DNA of 64,000 nucleotides from Metarhizobium sp017305935 (lineage in GTDB: Bacteria > Pseudomonadota > Alphaproteobacteria > Rhizobiales > Rhizobiaceae). Shown piece after piece: positions 54,482 through 64,000 of this stretch (the first letter of the stretch is position 1; every line of letters begins with the position of its first letter). The notes under the pieces are model-generated. The model saw nothing but the letters and a program-made list of their open reading frames with translations. It was not told where the DNA came from and did not search any database. A program made the translations under genes and the position numbers. Location: the NCBI RefSeq assembly GCF_029601685.1, contig NZ_JARRIR010000002.1, positions 558,001 to 622,000 on the forward strand, written 5' to 3'.

Positions 54482-55273
54482 ATGCCACTATCCAATGAAA
54501 CCGTCGTGCGCGCCGAGGAGCTGGGGCTCACCTTCCAGACCAATGACGGGCCGGTGACGGCGCTGACCGGCGTCTCGCTCGACATCCGCAAGGGCGATTT
54601 CGTCTCGTTCATCGGCCCCTCCGGCTGCGGCAAGACGACCTTCCTGCGCATCATCGCCGATCTCGAACAGCCGACGTCTGGCCGCATCTCCGTTAACGGC
54701 ATGACGCCGGAACAGGCGCGCAAGGCACGCGCCTACGGTTATGTCTTCCAGGCCGCAGCCCTTTATCCCTGGCGCACCATCGAGAAGAACATCGCTCTGC
54801 CGCTGGAGATCATGGGTTTTTCCAGCGCCGAGAAGAAAGAGCGCGTCGAACGGACGCTGGCGCTGGTCAACCTTTCCGGCTTCGGCAAGAAATATCCGTG
54901 GCAGCTTTCCGGCGGCATGCAGCAGCGTGCCTCCATCGCCCGCGCGCTCGCCTTCGATGCCGACCTGCTGTTGATGGACGAACCCTTCGGCGCGCTCGAC
55001 GAAATCGTCCGTGACCATCTCAACGAGCAACTGCTGAAACTCTGGGCGGCGACCCGGAAGACCATCTGTTTCGTCACCCACTCGATTCCCGAGGCCGTCT
55101 ATCTCTCGACCAGGATCGTCGTCATGTCGCCGCGCCCGGGGCGGGTGACGGATGTGATCGAATCCACGCTGCCCAAGGACCGGCCGCTCGGCATCCGCGA
55201 CACGCCGGAATTCCTGGAAATCGCCCATCGCGTCCGCGAAGGCCTGCATGCGGGGCATATCCATGAGGATTGA
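54482..55273 (+). CDS. ABC transporter ATP-binding protein (SsuB/TauB/ThiZ class)
   Basis: A 263-residue ATPase with Walker A GPSGCGKTT, Q-loop VFQAAALYPWRT, signature QLSGGMQQRASIARAL, Walker B LLLMDEPFGALDE and switch VTHSIPEAVYL. This is the class serving NMT1/THI5-type binding proteins. It is the first gene of a five-gene importer operon ending at 58460 and lying beside pyrimidine catabolism, so pyrimidine or a related ring compound is a reasonable guess as substrate. Confidence 0.93.
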   Translation: MPLSNETVVRAEELGLTFQTNDGPVTALTGVSLDIRKGDFVSFIGPSGCGKTTFLRIIADLEQPTSGRISVNGMTPEQARKARAYGYVFQAAALYPWRTIEKNIALPLEIMGFSSAEKKERVERTLALVNLSGFGKKYPWQLSGGMQQRASIARALAFDADLLLMDEPFGALDEIVRDHLNEQLLKLWAATRKTICFVTHSIPEAVYLSTRIVVMSPRPGRVTDVIESTLPKDRPLGIRDTPEFLEIAHRVREGLHAGHIHED

Positions 55274-55366
55274 GAGCGTCCACTGTCCGCGCCATTTTTT
55301 CTCGTGGGTCTTTCTCGGGAAAACCGGCTCGCGCGTTTCGCTGACAAACACGGGAAGGAGCCACGC

Positions 55367-55702
55367 ATGAGCCTGCCCTTCCTTCTCTGGCTCTGCGCCT
55401 CGACGGCCGCGTTCCTCACGGCCGCCACCGCCTCGCGCACTTATATCGCCACGAGCAACGTCCTGTTCCTCGTCCTGTCGCTCGGCCTCTATTGCATCGG
55501 CAACCTGATGATGATCCGGCTGATGCGCGAGGGCGGACTGGCGCTGGCGATCTCCATATCCGCCGTGGTGCAGTTGCTGCTGATCAACTTCATCGCCGTC
55601 AGCGTCTTCGGCGAGCGTTTGCCGACGCTACAATTGCTCGGGGTCGCCACCGGCGTCGTGGCGATGGCGCTGATGATGTTCCCCGGCACAGGAAAGGTGT
55701 GA
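55367..55702 (+). CDS. small EamA/SMR-like membrane protein within the ABC operon
   Basis: A 111-residue protein with four predicted helices: LPFLLWLCASTAAFLTAATA, SNVLFLVLSLGLYCIGNLMM, GGLALAISISAVVQLLLINF and a last helix LLGVATGVVAMALMMF. The size and FGERL-PTLQLLG spacing resemble half of a DMT transporter. It starts 93 bases after the ATPase gene and ends two bases before the first permease gene, so it is likely translated with them. Its role beside an ABC importer is unclear. Confidence 0.75.
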   Translation: MSLPFLLWLCASTAAFLTAATASRTYIATSNVLFLVLSLGLYCIGNLMMIRLMREGGLALAISISAVVQLLLINFIAVSVFGERLPTLQLLGVATGVVAMALMMFPGTGKV

Positions 55703-55704
55703 GC

Positions 55705-56589
55705 ATGGCGCGCACCGGTTTCTTCAAGGATCACGTCCTGCCGATCCTCACCGTCGTCCTGGCGATCCTGATCGTCTGGCATGTCTTCGTCGTCATCCTC
55801 AACGCCCCCTTCGAATACGACCAGGCGGCGCGCGCAGGAATGCCCACCAGCTTCATGGAAGTGCTGCCCAAAACCTTCGCGCAGGAGCGCCCGGTTCTGC
55901 CCGCGCCGCACCAGGTCGTCGCCGAACTCTGGGACACCACCATCGACAAGCCGATCACCTCCAAGCGCAGCCTCGTCTACCATGCCTGGATCACGCTCTC
56001 GGCAACCTTGCTCGGCTTTGCCATCGGCACGGTGCTCGGCATCGTGCTGGCGGTCGGCATCGTCCATAACCGCGCCATGGACCGCTCGCTGATGCCCTGG
56101 GTCATCGCCTCGCAGACGATCCCCATCCTCGCCATCGCGCCGATGATCATCGTCGTGCTGAATTCGATCGGCATCACCGGCCTGCTGCCCAAGGCGCTGA
56201 TCTCCACCTATCTCTCCTTCTTCCCCATTGTCGTCGGCATGGTGAAGGGGTTGCGCAGCCCGGAGCAGATCCATCTCGACCTGATGCGAACCTATAATGC
56301 CAGCGGCGCGCAGGTGTTCTGGAAGCTGCGCTGGCCGGCCTCGATGCCCTATCTGTTCACCTCGCTGAAGATCGCCATCGCCATCTCGCTGGTCGGGGCC
56401 ATCGTCGGCGAGTTGCCGACCGGGGCGGTCGCAGGCCTTGGCGCGCGCCTGCTCTCCGGCTCCTATTACGGCCAGACGATCCAGATCTGGGCGGCGCTGT
56501 TCATGGCGGCCGGCCTTGCCGCCATCCTGGTCGGCATTGTCGGCATGGCGCATACGCAAGTCCTCAAACGCATGGGAGCGCGGCCATGA
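55705..56589 (+). CDS. ABC transporter permease 1
   Basis: A 294-residue permease with about six helices and the coupling motif region MRTYNASGAQVFWKLRWPASMPYL (EAA loop), of the SsuC/ThiX type. The ATG at 55705 is two bases after the EamA-like stop. Its stop overlaps the next permease start by four bases (ATGA). With the second permease it forms a heterodimeric membrane channel. Confidence 0.92.
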   Translation: MARTGFFKDHVLPILTVVLAILIVWHVFVVILNAPFEYDQAARAGMPTSFMEVLPKTFAQERPVLPAPHQVVAELWDTTIDKPITSKRSLVYHAWITLSATLLGFAIGTVLGIVLAVGIVHNRAMDRSLMPWVIASQTIPILAIAPMIIVVLNSIGITGLLPKALISTYLSFFPIVVGMVKGLRSPEQIHLDLMRTYNASGAQVFWKLRWPASMPYLFTSLKIAIAISLVGAIVGELPTGAVAGLGARLLSGSYYGQTIQIWAALFMAAGLAAILVGIVGMAHTQVLKRMGARP

Positions 56590-57452
56590 ACCTGCCCATC
56601 CTCGCAGCGCTGGCCTTCTGGATCGCCGCCTGGGCCTTCAACGAATGGCTGGTGCGCCAGCGTTTCCGGTCGCCCGCCATGGACCGGGCGGCGCGCATCT
56701 TCGTGCCCGTCCTGTTCGGCGTCACCATCCTCATCCTCTGGGAAGGCTTCGTGCGCGGCTTTCAGGTTCCGTCGATCCTGCTGCCTGCGCCGAGCATGAT
56801 CTGGGCGCGGCTGATCAATTCGCTGCCGACGCTGTGGGCCGATTTCAGCCAGACCTTCCTCAAGTCGGTGATCACCGGTTATGTCGCCGGCTGCGGCCTC
56901 GGCTTCGTCGTCGCCATCCTCATCGACCGCTCGCCCTTCCTGCAGAAGGGCCTGCTGCCGATCGGCAATTTCGTCTCGGCGCTGCCAATTGTCGGCGTTG
57001 CGCCGATCATGGTCATGTGGTTCGGCTTCGACTGGCAGTCGAAGGTCGCGGTCGTGGTCATCATGACCTTCTTCCCCATGCTGGTGAACACCGTGCAGGG
57101 CCTGGCCTCCGCAAGCGCCATGGAGCGCGACCTGATGCACACCTATGCCGCGAGCTGGTGGCAGACGCTCACCAAATTGCGCTTGCCAGCCGCCGGTCCT
57201 TTCATCTTCAATGCATTGAAGATCAATTCGACGCTGGCGCTGATCGGGGCGATCGTGGCGGAATTCTTCGGAACGCCCATCGTCGGCATGGGTTTCCGCA
57301 TCTCCACCGAGGTGGGGCGGAGCAATGTCGACATGGTCTGGGCGGAAATCGCGGTCGCCGCGGTCGCCGGCTCGGCCTTTTATGGTGTGGTCGCGCTCTT
57401 CGAGCGGGCCGTGACATTCTGGCATCCGTCTGTCCGTGGTGGACAGGCATAA
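56586..57452 (+). CDS. ABC transporter permease 2
   Basis: A 288-residue permease paralogous to the gene before it, with about seven helices and the EAA loop MHTYAASWWQTLTKLRLPAA. The FVSALPIVGVAPIMVMWFG helix is typical of the SsuC/TauC group. It is translationally coupled to permease 1, and the binding-protein gene follows after 15 bases. Confidence 0.92.
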   Translation: MNLPILAALAFWIAAWAFNEWLVRQRFRSPAMDRAARIFVPVLFGVTILILWEGFVRGFQVPSILLPAPSMIWARLINSLPTLWADFSQTFLKSVITGYVAGCGLGFVVAILIDRSPFLQKGLLPIGNFVSALPIVGVAPIMVMWFGFDWQSKVAVVVIMTFFPMLVNTVQGLASASAMERDLMHTYAASWWQTLTKLRLPAAGPFIFNALKINSTLALIGAIVAEFFGTPIVGMGFRISTEVGRSNVDMVWAEIAVAAVAGSAFYGVVALFERAVTFWHPSVRGGQA

Positions 57453-57467
57453 CGAGAGGGAACAGAC

Positions 57468-58460
57468 ATGCAGAAAAAAATAATATCGCTGCTTCTGGGA
57501 AGCGTCATGTCGCTGTCCGCCGCGCAGGCCATGGCGGCCGACAAGGTGACGCTGCAACTGAAATGGGTGACCCAGGCCCAGTTCGGCGGCTATTACGTCG
57601 CCAAGGACAAGGGCTTCTACGAGGAGGAAGGCCTCGATGTCGACATCAAGCCGGGCGGCCCGGATATCGCCCCGCCCCAGGTTCTGGCCGGCGGCGGCGC
57701 CGATGTGATCGTCGACTGGATGCCGTCCGCGCTCGCTACCCGCGAAAAGGGCGTGCCGCTCGTCAACATCGCCCAGCCCTACAAGTCCTCGGGCATGATG
57801 CTCACCTGTCTCAAGGAGAGCGGCGTCAAGACGCCGGAAGACTTCAAGGGCAAGACGCTCGGCGTCTGGTTCTTCGGCAACGAATATCCATTCCTGTCGT
57901 GGATGGCGCATCTGAAAATCCCGACCACGGGCGGCGCCGATGGCGTGACCGTGCTGAAACAGGGCTTCAACGTCGATCCGCTCTTGCAGAAGCAGGCCGC
58001 CTGCATTTCGACCATGACCTATAACGAATACTGGCAGGTCATCGATGCCGGCATCAAGCCGGACGACCTGATCACCTTCCAGTACGAGAAGGAAGGCGTG
58101 GCGACCCTGGAAGACGGCCTCTACGTGCTTGAAGACAAGCTGAAGGATCCGGCCTTCAAGGAAAAGATGGTCAAGTTCGTCCGCGCTTCGATGAAGGGCT
58201 GGAAATATGCCGAGGAGCATACCGACGAGGCCGCCGAAATCGTCCTCGAAAACGACGCCAGCGGCGCCCAGACCGAAAAGCACCAGAAGCGCATGATGGC
58301 CGAAGTCGCCAAGCTGACCGCCGGCTCCAACGGCGCGCTTGACGAGGCCGACTATACCCGCACCGTCAAGACGCTGCTCGGCGGCGGCTCCGATCCGGTC
58401 ATCACCAAGGAGCCCAGCGGCGCCTGGACACATGAGATCACCGACGCCGCACTGAAGTGA
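57468..58460 (+). CDS. ABC transporter substrate-binding protein, NMT1/THI5-like
   Basis: A 330-residue protein with a signal peptide (IISLLLGSVMSLSAAQAMAA). The fold's opening LQLKWVTQAQFGGYYVAKDK and GFYEEEGLDVDIKPGG are those of NMT1/THI5-type binders of pyrimidine, riboflavin or related rings. CISTMTYNEYWQVIDAG lines the second lobe. It is the last gene of the importer operon, and a strong terminator follows. The ligand is inferred only. Confidence 0.9.
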   Translation: MQKKIISLLLGSVMSLSAAQAMAADKVTLQLKWVTQAQFGGYYVAKDKGFYEEEGLDVDIKPGGPDIAPPQVLAGGGADVIVDWMPSALATREKGVPLVNIAQPYKSSGMMLTCLKESGVKTPEDFKGKTLGVWFFGNEYPFLSWMAHLKIPTTGGADGVTVLKQGFNVDPLLQKQAACISTMTYNEYWQVIDAGIKPDDLITFQYEKEGVATLEDGLYVLEDKLKDPAFKEKMVKFVRASMKGWKYAEEHTDEAAEIVLENDASGAQTEKHQKRMMAEVAKLTAGSNGALDEADYTRTVKTLLGGGSDPVITKEPSGAWTHEITDAALK

Positions 58461-58490
58461 CGATATGGCAATTTCGTCACATATCTAATG

Positions 58491-58523
58491 AAAACGCGCG
58501 ATGGCTTCCATCGCGCGTTTTTA
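58491..58523 (+). terminator. strong intrinsic terminator of the ABC operon
   Basis: A 14-bp perfect stem AAAACGCGCGATGG/CCATCGCGCGTTTT with loop CTT and further T residues, 30 bases after the binding-protein stop. Confidence 0.92.
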
Positions 58524-58525
58524 CT

Positions 58526-58836
58526 TTTCAATAACTTAGCGAAAATTCATCGAATCCCTTGATGGCCGGATCACGCAAAAACCGTTGATTTGTGCAGCGC
58601 CACCAAGTAGAACACTTGCCGAACGGCAGTATTTGCAATTCTGCGCTTGCGGGTGGTCCAGGCCGTCCCCATCTAGACGCGGAGTGGGAGCGTTGAAGAA
58701 CGCCTGGAAGCGGGAACCGGTCAGAAGCGGACCCGCCGATCTGAAAAATCGCTGCCCGATCCATGGAAGCACCCGGCTGGCGCGACGCGCACGCGCAACT
58801 GGGTGCCGAGTATCTTTTTGCAGGGGTTTTGAGACG
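58526..58836. other. 311-base region upstream of the RND efflux pair
   Basis: It begins AT-rich, then becomes mixed. A GGAAC near 58713 lacks the CGTT at 16-17 bases. A short hairpin GCCG-AAC-GGC is too small to weigh. No regulator gene, promoter or RNA can be supported. AGGGG lies 11 bases before the ATG at 58837. Confidence 0.5.
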
Positions 58837-60024
58837 ATGATCCGCTTCGGTTCGTTGACTATGGCTGCGGTCGCCGCGTTGATGGTGGCAACAAGCCTGC
58901 CGGTTCTGGCAGAGGAAACGCCGGCCAAGCCGGCGATGCAAGCGCATCCGGCGATCGTGGTGACGCCGACCACGACGCGTTCGCTCACCGATAAGGCGGT
59001 GACCACCGGCACGATCCGCGCCGTCGACGAAGTCTATATCCAGCCGATGGTTGATGGCCTGTCGATCCGCGCCCTGAACGTCGATGTCGGCGACCGGGTC
59101 GAGGCGGGCAGCACGCTCGCCGTGCTGAATGACGACGCCTTGCTGCTGCAGAAGAGCCAGTTCGAGGCCAACAAGGCCAAGGCCGAAGCCGGCGTTGCCC
59201 AGTATCGCGCCCAGGTGATCGAGGCCGAAGCCAATCTCAAGGACGCCGTCAGCCAGCGCGACCGCCTGGTCCGCCTTGGCAAGAACGGTACGGCCAGCAC
59301 CTCGCAGGTCGAGCAGGCGGTCGCCGCCGCCGACGTGGCCGAGGCGCGGCTGCAAGCCGCCCGCCAGGCGGTCACCGTCGGTCAGGCCGACATCAAGGTC
59401 GTCGACAGTCAGATCGCCGATACCGAGTTGAAGCTCGCCCGCACCGCCGTCAAGACGCCCGTCTCCGGCATCGTCGCCGCCAAGAACGCCAAGGTCGGCG
59501 CCATCGCCAGCGGCGCCGGCGAGCCGCTGTTCACCGTCATCGAGGACGGGGCGCTGGAACTGGTTGCCGATGTCGCCGAAGGCGATATCCTGAGGATCAA
59601 GACCGGCCAGAAGGCGACGATCGCGCTTGCCGGCAGCCGCGACGTCCTGCCCGGCAGCGTTCGCCTGATTTCCCCCACCATCGATCCCGTGACCCGTCTC
59701 GGCACGGTGCACATCGCGCTTGACGACAGCGGCAAGGCGCGCGCCGGTATGTATGGCAGCGCCACCGTCGTCATCGACACCGCCGACGCGCTCGCCCTGC
59801 CGCTAACCGCCATCCTCACCGGCAGCGATGGCGAAACCACCGCCCGCAAGATCGAGAACGACACGGTGAAGCAGGTGAAGGTGACGACCGGCATCCAGGA
59901 CGGCCCCTATATCCAGATTGTCAGCGGCCTTCAGAGCGGCGACGAAGTCGTCGCCAAGGCCGGAGCCTATGTGCGCGACGGCGACAAGATCACGCCGGTC
60001 CGCGACGCGGCGCAAACCAATTGA
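58837..60024 (+). CDS. RND efflux system, periplasmic adaptor (membrane fusion) protein
   Basis: A 395-residue protein with a signal peptide (LTMAAVAALMVATSLPVLAE). The lipoyl half-motif pair is VEAGSTLAVLNDDA and TPVSGIVAAKNAKVGAIASG. A long alpha-hairpin lies between them (about residues 110-200, NKAKAEAGVAQYRAQVIEAE and so on), followed by beta-barrel and membrane-proximal domains. It links the RND pump to an outer-membrane channel not encoded here. The pump gene follows after 15 bases. Confidence 0.92.
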   Translation: MIRFGSLTMAAVAALMVATSLPVLAEETPAKPAMQAHPAIVVTPTTTRSLTDKAVTTGTIRAVDEVYIQPMVDGLSIRALNVDVGDRVEAGSTLAVLNDDALLLQKSQFEANKAKAEAGVAQYRAQVIEAEANLKDAVSQRDRLVRLGKNGTASTSQVEQAVAAADVAEARLQAARQAVTVGQADIKVVDSQIADTELKLARTAVKTPVSGIVAAKNAKVGAIASGAGEPLFTVIEDGALELVADVAEGDILRIKTGQKATIALAGSRDVLPGSVRLISPTIDPVTRLGTVHIALDDSGKARAGMYGSATVVIDTADALALPLTAILTGSDGETTARKIENDTVKQVKVTTGIQDGPYIQIVSGLQSGDEVVAKAGAYVRDGDKITPVRDAAQTN

Positions 60025-60039
60025 CGAGGACCTGACCCG

Positions 60040-63000
60040 ATGAATTTCTCCGCCTGGTCTATCCGAAATCCGATCGCGCCGCTGCTCGCCTTTGGCCTGC
60101 TGCTGTTCGTCGGCGTCCAGTCCTTCTACAAGCTGCCGATCACTCGTTTTCCGAACATCGACGTGCCGCTGGTGGCGATCACCGTCACCCAGAGCGGCGC
60201 CTCGCCGGCCGAACTGGAAATGCAGGTGACCAAGGAGGTCGAGGACGCCGTCGCCTCGATCACCGGCATCGACGAGATCCAGTCGACGGTCACCGACGGC
60301 CAGTCGCAGACTGTCGTCATGTTCCGCATGGAAGTGCCGACCGAACAGGCCGTGCAGGACACCAAGGACGCCATCGACCGCATCCGCAGCGACCTGCCGG
60401 CCAATGCCGAAGCGCCCATCGTCACCAAGATCGACGTCGAGGGCCAGGCAATCCAGACCTTTGCGGTCTCGGCCCCCGGCATGTCGCTGGAGGAGCTCTC
60501 CTGGTTCGTCGACGATACCGTCAAGCGCGCCCTGCAGGGCCAACCGGGAATCGGTCGCATCGACCGCTACGGCGGCGCCGAGCGCGAGGTGCGCATCGAG
60601 CTCAACCCCGACAAGCTGAACGCCTACGGCATCACCGCCGCCGGCGTGAACCAGCAACTGCGCGGCACCAATATCGATCTCGGCTCCGGCCGCGGCCAGG
60701 TGGCGGGCGCCGAGCAGGCGATCCGCGTGCTCGGCGACAAGCGTGACGTCGCAGCCCTTGCCGATACCACCATCGCGCTTCCGAACGGCCGCTTCGTCAA
60801 GATCTCCGATCTCGGCGCCATCAAGGACACCTATGCGGAGCCGAAATCCTTCTCGCGCTTCGACGACACCCCCGTCGTCACCTTCGGCGTCTTCCGCGCC
60901 AAGGGCGCCAGCGAGGTCTCCGTCGCCGAAACCGTGGCCAAGAGCCTCGACAAGGTGCGGGCCGAAAATCCGAACGTGCAGATCGAACTGATCAACGACT
61001 CGGTCTACTTCACCTACGGCAATTACGAAGCCGCCATGCACACGCTGGTGGAAGGCGCGCTGCTGGCAATCGCCGTCGTCTTCCTGTTCCTGAGGAACTG
61101 GCGCGCGACGCTGATCTCGGCCGTCGCCCTGCCGCTGTCGGCGATCCCGACCTTCTACATCATGGACCTGATGGGTTTCTCGCTGAACCTCGTCAGCTTC
61201 CTCGCTTTGACGCTCGCGACGGGCATTCTCGTCGACGACGCCATCGTCGAGATCGAGAACATTGCCCGCCATATCAAGATGGGCAAGACGCCCTATCGCG
61301 CGGCGATCGAAGCGGCCGACGAAATCGGCCTGGCGGTGATCGCCACCACCTTCACCATCATCGCCGTCTTCGTGCCTGTCTCGTTCATGCCAGGCATTCC
61401 GGGACAATATTTCATCCAGTTCGGCCTGACAGTTGCCTTCTCGGTGTTTTTCTCGCTGATGGTGGCGCGCCTCATCACCCCGATGATGGCCGCCTATTTG
61501 ATGCGCGCCGAAGACGGGATGGAAGACCATCACGACAATGATGGTCTGCTGATGAAGGGGTACACCAGGCTGGTGCGCGGCACGACCGGGCGCTGGTACA
61601 CCCGCTATGCGACGCTGCTGGCCGCCATCGGCTTCCTGATCGGCTCGCTGGTTTTGCTCTCGCAGGTTCCCGGCAGCTTCCTGCCGCCGGAAGATGCCTC
61701 GCGCATCGTGCTCTCCGTCGAGCTGCCGCCGAACGCGACGCTGGACGAGACCGGCAAGACCACCAAGGCGATCTACGACCGCGTTCACGACATCAACGGC
61801 GTCGAGAGTGTCTTCGTGCTCGGCGGCGCCTCACCCAAGGGCGACCTGGAACTGCGGCGCGCCACCGTGACGCTGTCGCTGCAGAAACTCGACCATTCGC
61901 TGGTCAAGAAGGTGGTCAACGACGTGCTCGGAAAGCTGCCTGTGGTCGGCCCGATGCTGCCCAAGGTCGAGGTCCATGGACGCGTGCGGCCGCAATGGGA
62001 TATCGAAAAGGAAGTCTTCGCCAAGCTGCGCGACATTCCGGACGTTCGTATCCTCAAGCTCAACGACCGCGGCGAGCGCGACCTGTCGTTCAACTTCCTG
62101 TCCAAGAACGAGAAGGATCTGAACGAGGCCGTCGGCGTGCTCGAATCCAAGCTGCGCGCCGATCCGCTGCTCGCCAATGTCAGTGCCGAAGGCGCCCTGC
62201 CCCGGCCGGAGTTGCAGGTTCGCCCGCGTCTCGACCAAGCTGCCCGCCTGGGCATCACGCCGCAGCAGATCTCCGAGACCGTGCGTGTCGCCACCATCGG
62301 CGATGTCGATGCGGCGCTGGCGAAAATCTCGCTCGACGACCGCCAGATCCCGATCCGCGTGCAGACCTCGCTCGATTTCCGCCGCGATCTCGCTTCCATC
62401 CGGGCGCTGAAGATTCAGACGGCCAGCGGCGGCATGGTGCCGTTGTCGAGCGTCGCCGACATCGATTATTCGGAAGGGGCAAGCTCGATCAAGCGCAACA
62501 ACCGCAATCGCGTCGTCGCCATCGGTTCCGATCTGCCGCAGGGTGTCGCGCTGGATTCGGCCTCGGCGCGCTTCCGCGAGATCGTGAAGGAGGCCAACCT
62601 GCCGCCGACCGTGCAGCTTGCCGAAAGCGGCGACACCAAGGTGCAGCAGGAAATGCAGCAGAGCTTCGTCAACGCCATGTTGATGGGCCTGATGCTGGTG
62701 CTGACCGTGCTGATCCTGCTGTTCAAGGACGTGATCCAGCCGTTCACAATCCTGTTCTCGCTGCCGCTCGCCATCGGCGGCGTCGCGCTTGGCCTGATCG
62801 TCACCAGCAATCCGCTGTCGATGCCGGTGCTGATCGGCATCCTGATGCTGATGGGCATCGTTACCAAGAACGCCATCCTGTTGGTCGATTTCGCCATCGA
62901 GATGCGTCGCCACGGCATGGAGCGCGTCGAGGCCATGGTCGAGGCCGGCCGCAAGCGCGCCCGCCCGATCATCATGACCTCGATCGCCATGTCGGCGGGC

Positions 63001-63372
63001 ATGTTGCCCTCGGCGCTCGGTGTCGGCGAAGGCGGCTCGTTCCGCGCGCCGATGGCGATTGCCGTGATCGGCGGCATCATCGTCTCGACGGTGCTGTCGC
63101 TGGTGGTCGTGCCCTCCTTCTTCCTGATCATGGACGACCTTTCGCGCCTGCTCGGCTGGGTTTTCGGCCGCCTCGTCGGCAAGAAGGACGAGGAGCAGTT
63201 GCCGCTGTCGCGCGAGGAACTGTCCTCCGCCGTCAGCGAAAACCAGCAGACGCTGGCGACCGTCGAGGAACGTCTCGCCTATCTGGAAAAACAATCGAGG
63301 GCGCAGGCCAAGGACGGCCAGGACCACCCGACCAGCAACGTCGTGCGCCTGCCGCCGCTGGCCGCAGAGTAA
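60040..63372 (+). CDS. RND-family inner-membrane efflux transporter (HAE1-like)
   Basis: A 1110-residue pump with twelve helices in two repeats. Helix 4 carries the proton-relay pair in TGILVDDAIVEIENI. GMSLEELSWFVDDTVKRALQ and MGIVTKNAILLVDFAIEMRR are other HAE1 hallmarks. The C-terminal ~60 residues form a charged cytosolic tail with a coiled-coil-like VSENQQTLATVEERLAYLEK, longer than in AcrB. It exports drugs, detergents or lipophilic compounds; the substrate is unknown. No local regulator is seen. Confidence 0.93.
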   Translation: MNFSAWSIRNPIAPLLAFGLLLFVGVQSFYKLPITRFPNIDVPLVAITVTQSGASPAELEMQVTKEVEDAVASITGIDEIQSTVTDGQSQTVVMFRMEVPTEQAVQDTKDAIDRIRSDLPANAEAPIVTKIDVEGQAIQTFAVSAPGMSLEELSWFVDDTVKRALQGQPGIGRIDRYGGAEREVRIELNPDKLNAYGITAAGVNQQLRGTNIDLGSGRGQVAGAEQAIRVLGDKRDVAALADTTIALPNGRFVKISDLGAIKDTYAEPKSFSRFDDTPVVTFGVFRAKGASEVSVAETVAKSLDKVRAENPNVQIELINDSVYFTYGNYEAAMHTLVEGALLAIAVVFLFLRNWRATLISAVALPLSAIPTFYIMDLMGFSLNLVSFLALTLATGILVDDAIVEIENIARHIKMGKTPYRAAIEAADEIGLAVIATTFTIIAVFVPVSFMPGIPGQYFIQFGLTVAFSVFFSLMVARLITPMMAAYLMRAEDGMEDHHDNDGLLMKGYTRLVRGTTGRWYTRYATLLAAIGFLIGSLVLLSQVPGSFLPPEDASRIVLSVELPPNATLDETGKTTKAIYDRVHDINGVESVFVLGGASPKGDLELRRATVTLSLQKLDHSLVKKVVNDVLGKLPVVGPMLPKVEVHGRVRPQWDIEKEVFAKLRDIPDVRILKLNDRGERDLSFNFLSKNEKDLNEAVGVLESKLRADPLLANVSAEGALPRPELQVRPRLDQAARLGITPQQISETVRVATIGDVDAALAKISLDDRQIPIRVQTSLDFRRDLASIRALKIQTASGGMVPLSSVADIDYSEGASSIKRNNRNRVVAIGSDLPQGVALDSASARFREIVKEANLPPTVQLAESGDTKVQQEMQQSFVNAMLMGLMLVLTVLILLFKDVIQPFTILFSLPLAIGGVALGLIVTSNPLSMPVLIGILMLMGIVTKNAILLVDFAIEMRRHGMERVEAMVEAGRKRARPIIMTSIAMSAGMLPSALGVGEGGSFRAPMAIAVIGGIIVSTVLSLVVVPSFFLIMDDLSRLLGWVFGRLVGKKDEEQLPLSREELSSAVSENQQTLATVEERLAYLEKQSRAQAKDGQDHPTSNVVRLPPLAAE

Positions 63373-63381
63373 GGGAAATGG

Positions 63382-63414
63382 AAAACGCCGGGTCGAAAGC
63401 CCGGCGTTTTGTTT
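63382..63414. terminator. intrinsic terminator between the RND pump and ureG
   Basis: An 11-bp perfect stem AAAACGCCGGG/CCCGGCGTTTT with a 7-base loop, then GTTTT. It serves the pump gene and, by symmetry, possibly ureG from the other side. Confidence 0.88.
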
Positions 63415-63430
63415 TCGGTGATGAACTGAA

Positions 63431-64000
<570 letters not shown>

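Noticed and set aside
59803..61788. 661-codon open frame antisense to the RND system
   Set aside because: It spans the end of one gene and part of the next on the other strand, with no start context or domain.

Overview
The window looks like chromosomal DNA of a Rhizobiaceae bacterium (order Hyphomicrobiales, Alphaproteobacteria; Rhizobium/Agrobacterium/Shinella-like). It is GC-rich and carries the chvE-gguA-gguB-gguC sugar locus with divergent gbpR, a rhizobial hmuPSTUV haem operon with a TonB gene, an EcfG-NepR-PhyR general stress module, and rhizobial intergenic palindromic repeats (two RIME-like elements, one larger palindromic element and about six copies of a ~45-bp palindrome). No phage, insertion sequence or CRISPR array was seen. 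Species cannot be fixed from sequence alone.

Layout. 1-2.9 kb: purine/ureide catabolism, minus strand (DUF1045, puuE, uraD, allA, start of uraH). 2.9-4.9 kb: a divergent tRNA-wobble-modification pair (MnmC1-like oxidoreductase, mnmD) whose start codons interlock. 4.9-13.5 kb: a 1239-residue hybrid sensor kinase, an MttB-family methyltransferase, a small envelope protein, a DEAD-box helicase and an EamA transporter. 13.8-18.5 kb: ATP-grasp, alpha-E and transglutaminase genes (the Anbu-type cluster, but with no Anbu gene next to it), then an HD-GYP response regulator. 18.7-26.9 kb: L-arabonate-type dehydratase, gguC, gguB, gguA, chvE and divergent gbpR. 27-34 kb: small genes, tRNA-Arg(CCG) followed by an acetyltransferase fragment, a ThuA-like/Gfo-Idh pair, an SMR efflux pump with its TetR regulator, truncated haemoglobin, and a DUF2325/haem-monooxygenase operon. 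34.2-40.3 kb: tonB and hmuPSTUV. 40.4-44.5 kb: envelope-stress pair, ecfG, nepR, phyR and an HWE kinase. 45-58.5 kb: reductive pyrimidine catabolism (preT, preA, N-carbamoyl hydrolase, hydA) with a redox-type adenylate cyclase, a RutR-like regulator, a cupin and an NMT1/THI5-type ABC transporter. 58.8-63.4 kb: an RND efflux pair. The window ends inside ureG.

How it fits together. Several modules recover nitrogen from nucleobases: ureide breakdown at the left end, pyrimidine reduction and hydrolysis at 45-53.5 kb, and urease maturation at the right end. Iron and haem acquisition (tonB, hmu, an IsdG-type monooxygenase) forms a second block with a TGA-N9-TCA RirA-type site ahead of hmuP. The general stress module carries exact GGAAC-N16-CGTT promoter matches in front of phyR, the HWE kinase and the ElaB/YqjE-like pair, and another exact match sits 42 bases ahead of hydA, hinting that part of pyrimidine catabolism belongs to the stress regulon.

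The most unusual items are the diheme/2Fe-2S/cyclase fusion inside the pyrimidine cluster, the 15-bp palindrome carrying outward-facing EcfG -35 elements, a possible anti-Shine-Dalgarno small RNA behind the HWE kinase, the interlocked mnmD/oxidoreductase starts, and a probably leaderless TetR-SMR unit with its operator in the promoter spacer. All functional calls come from reading the sequence; no database search was run.
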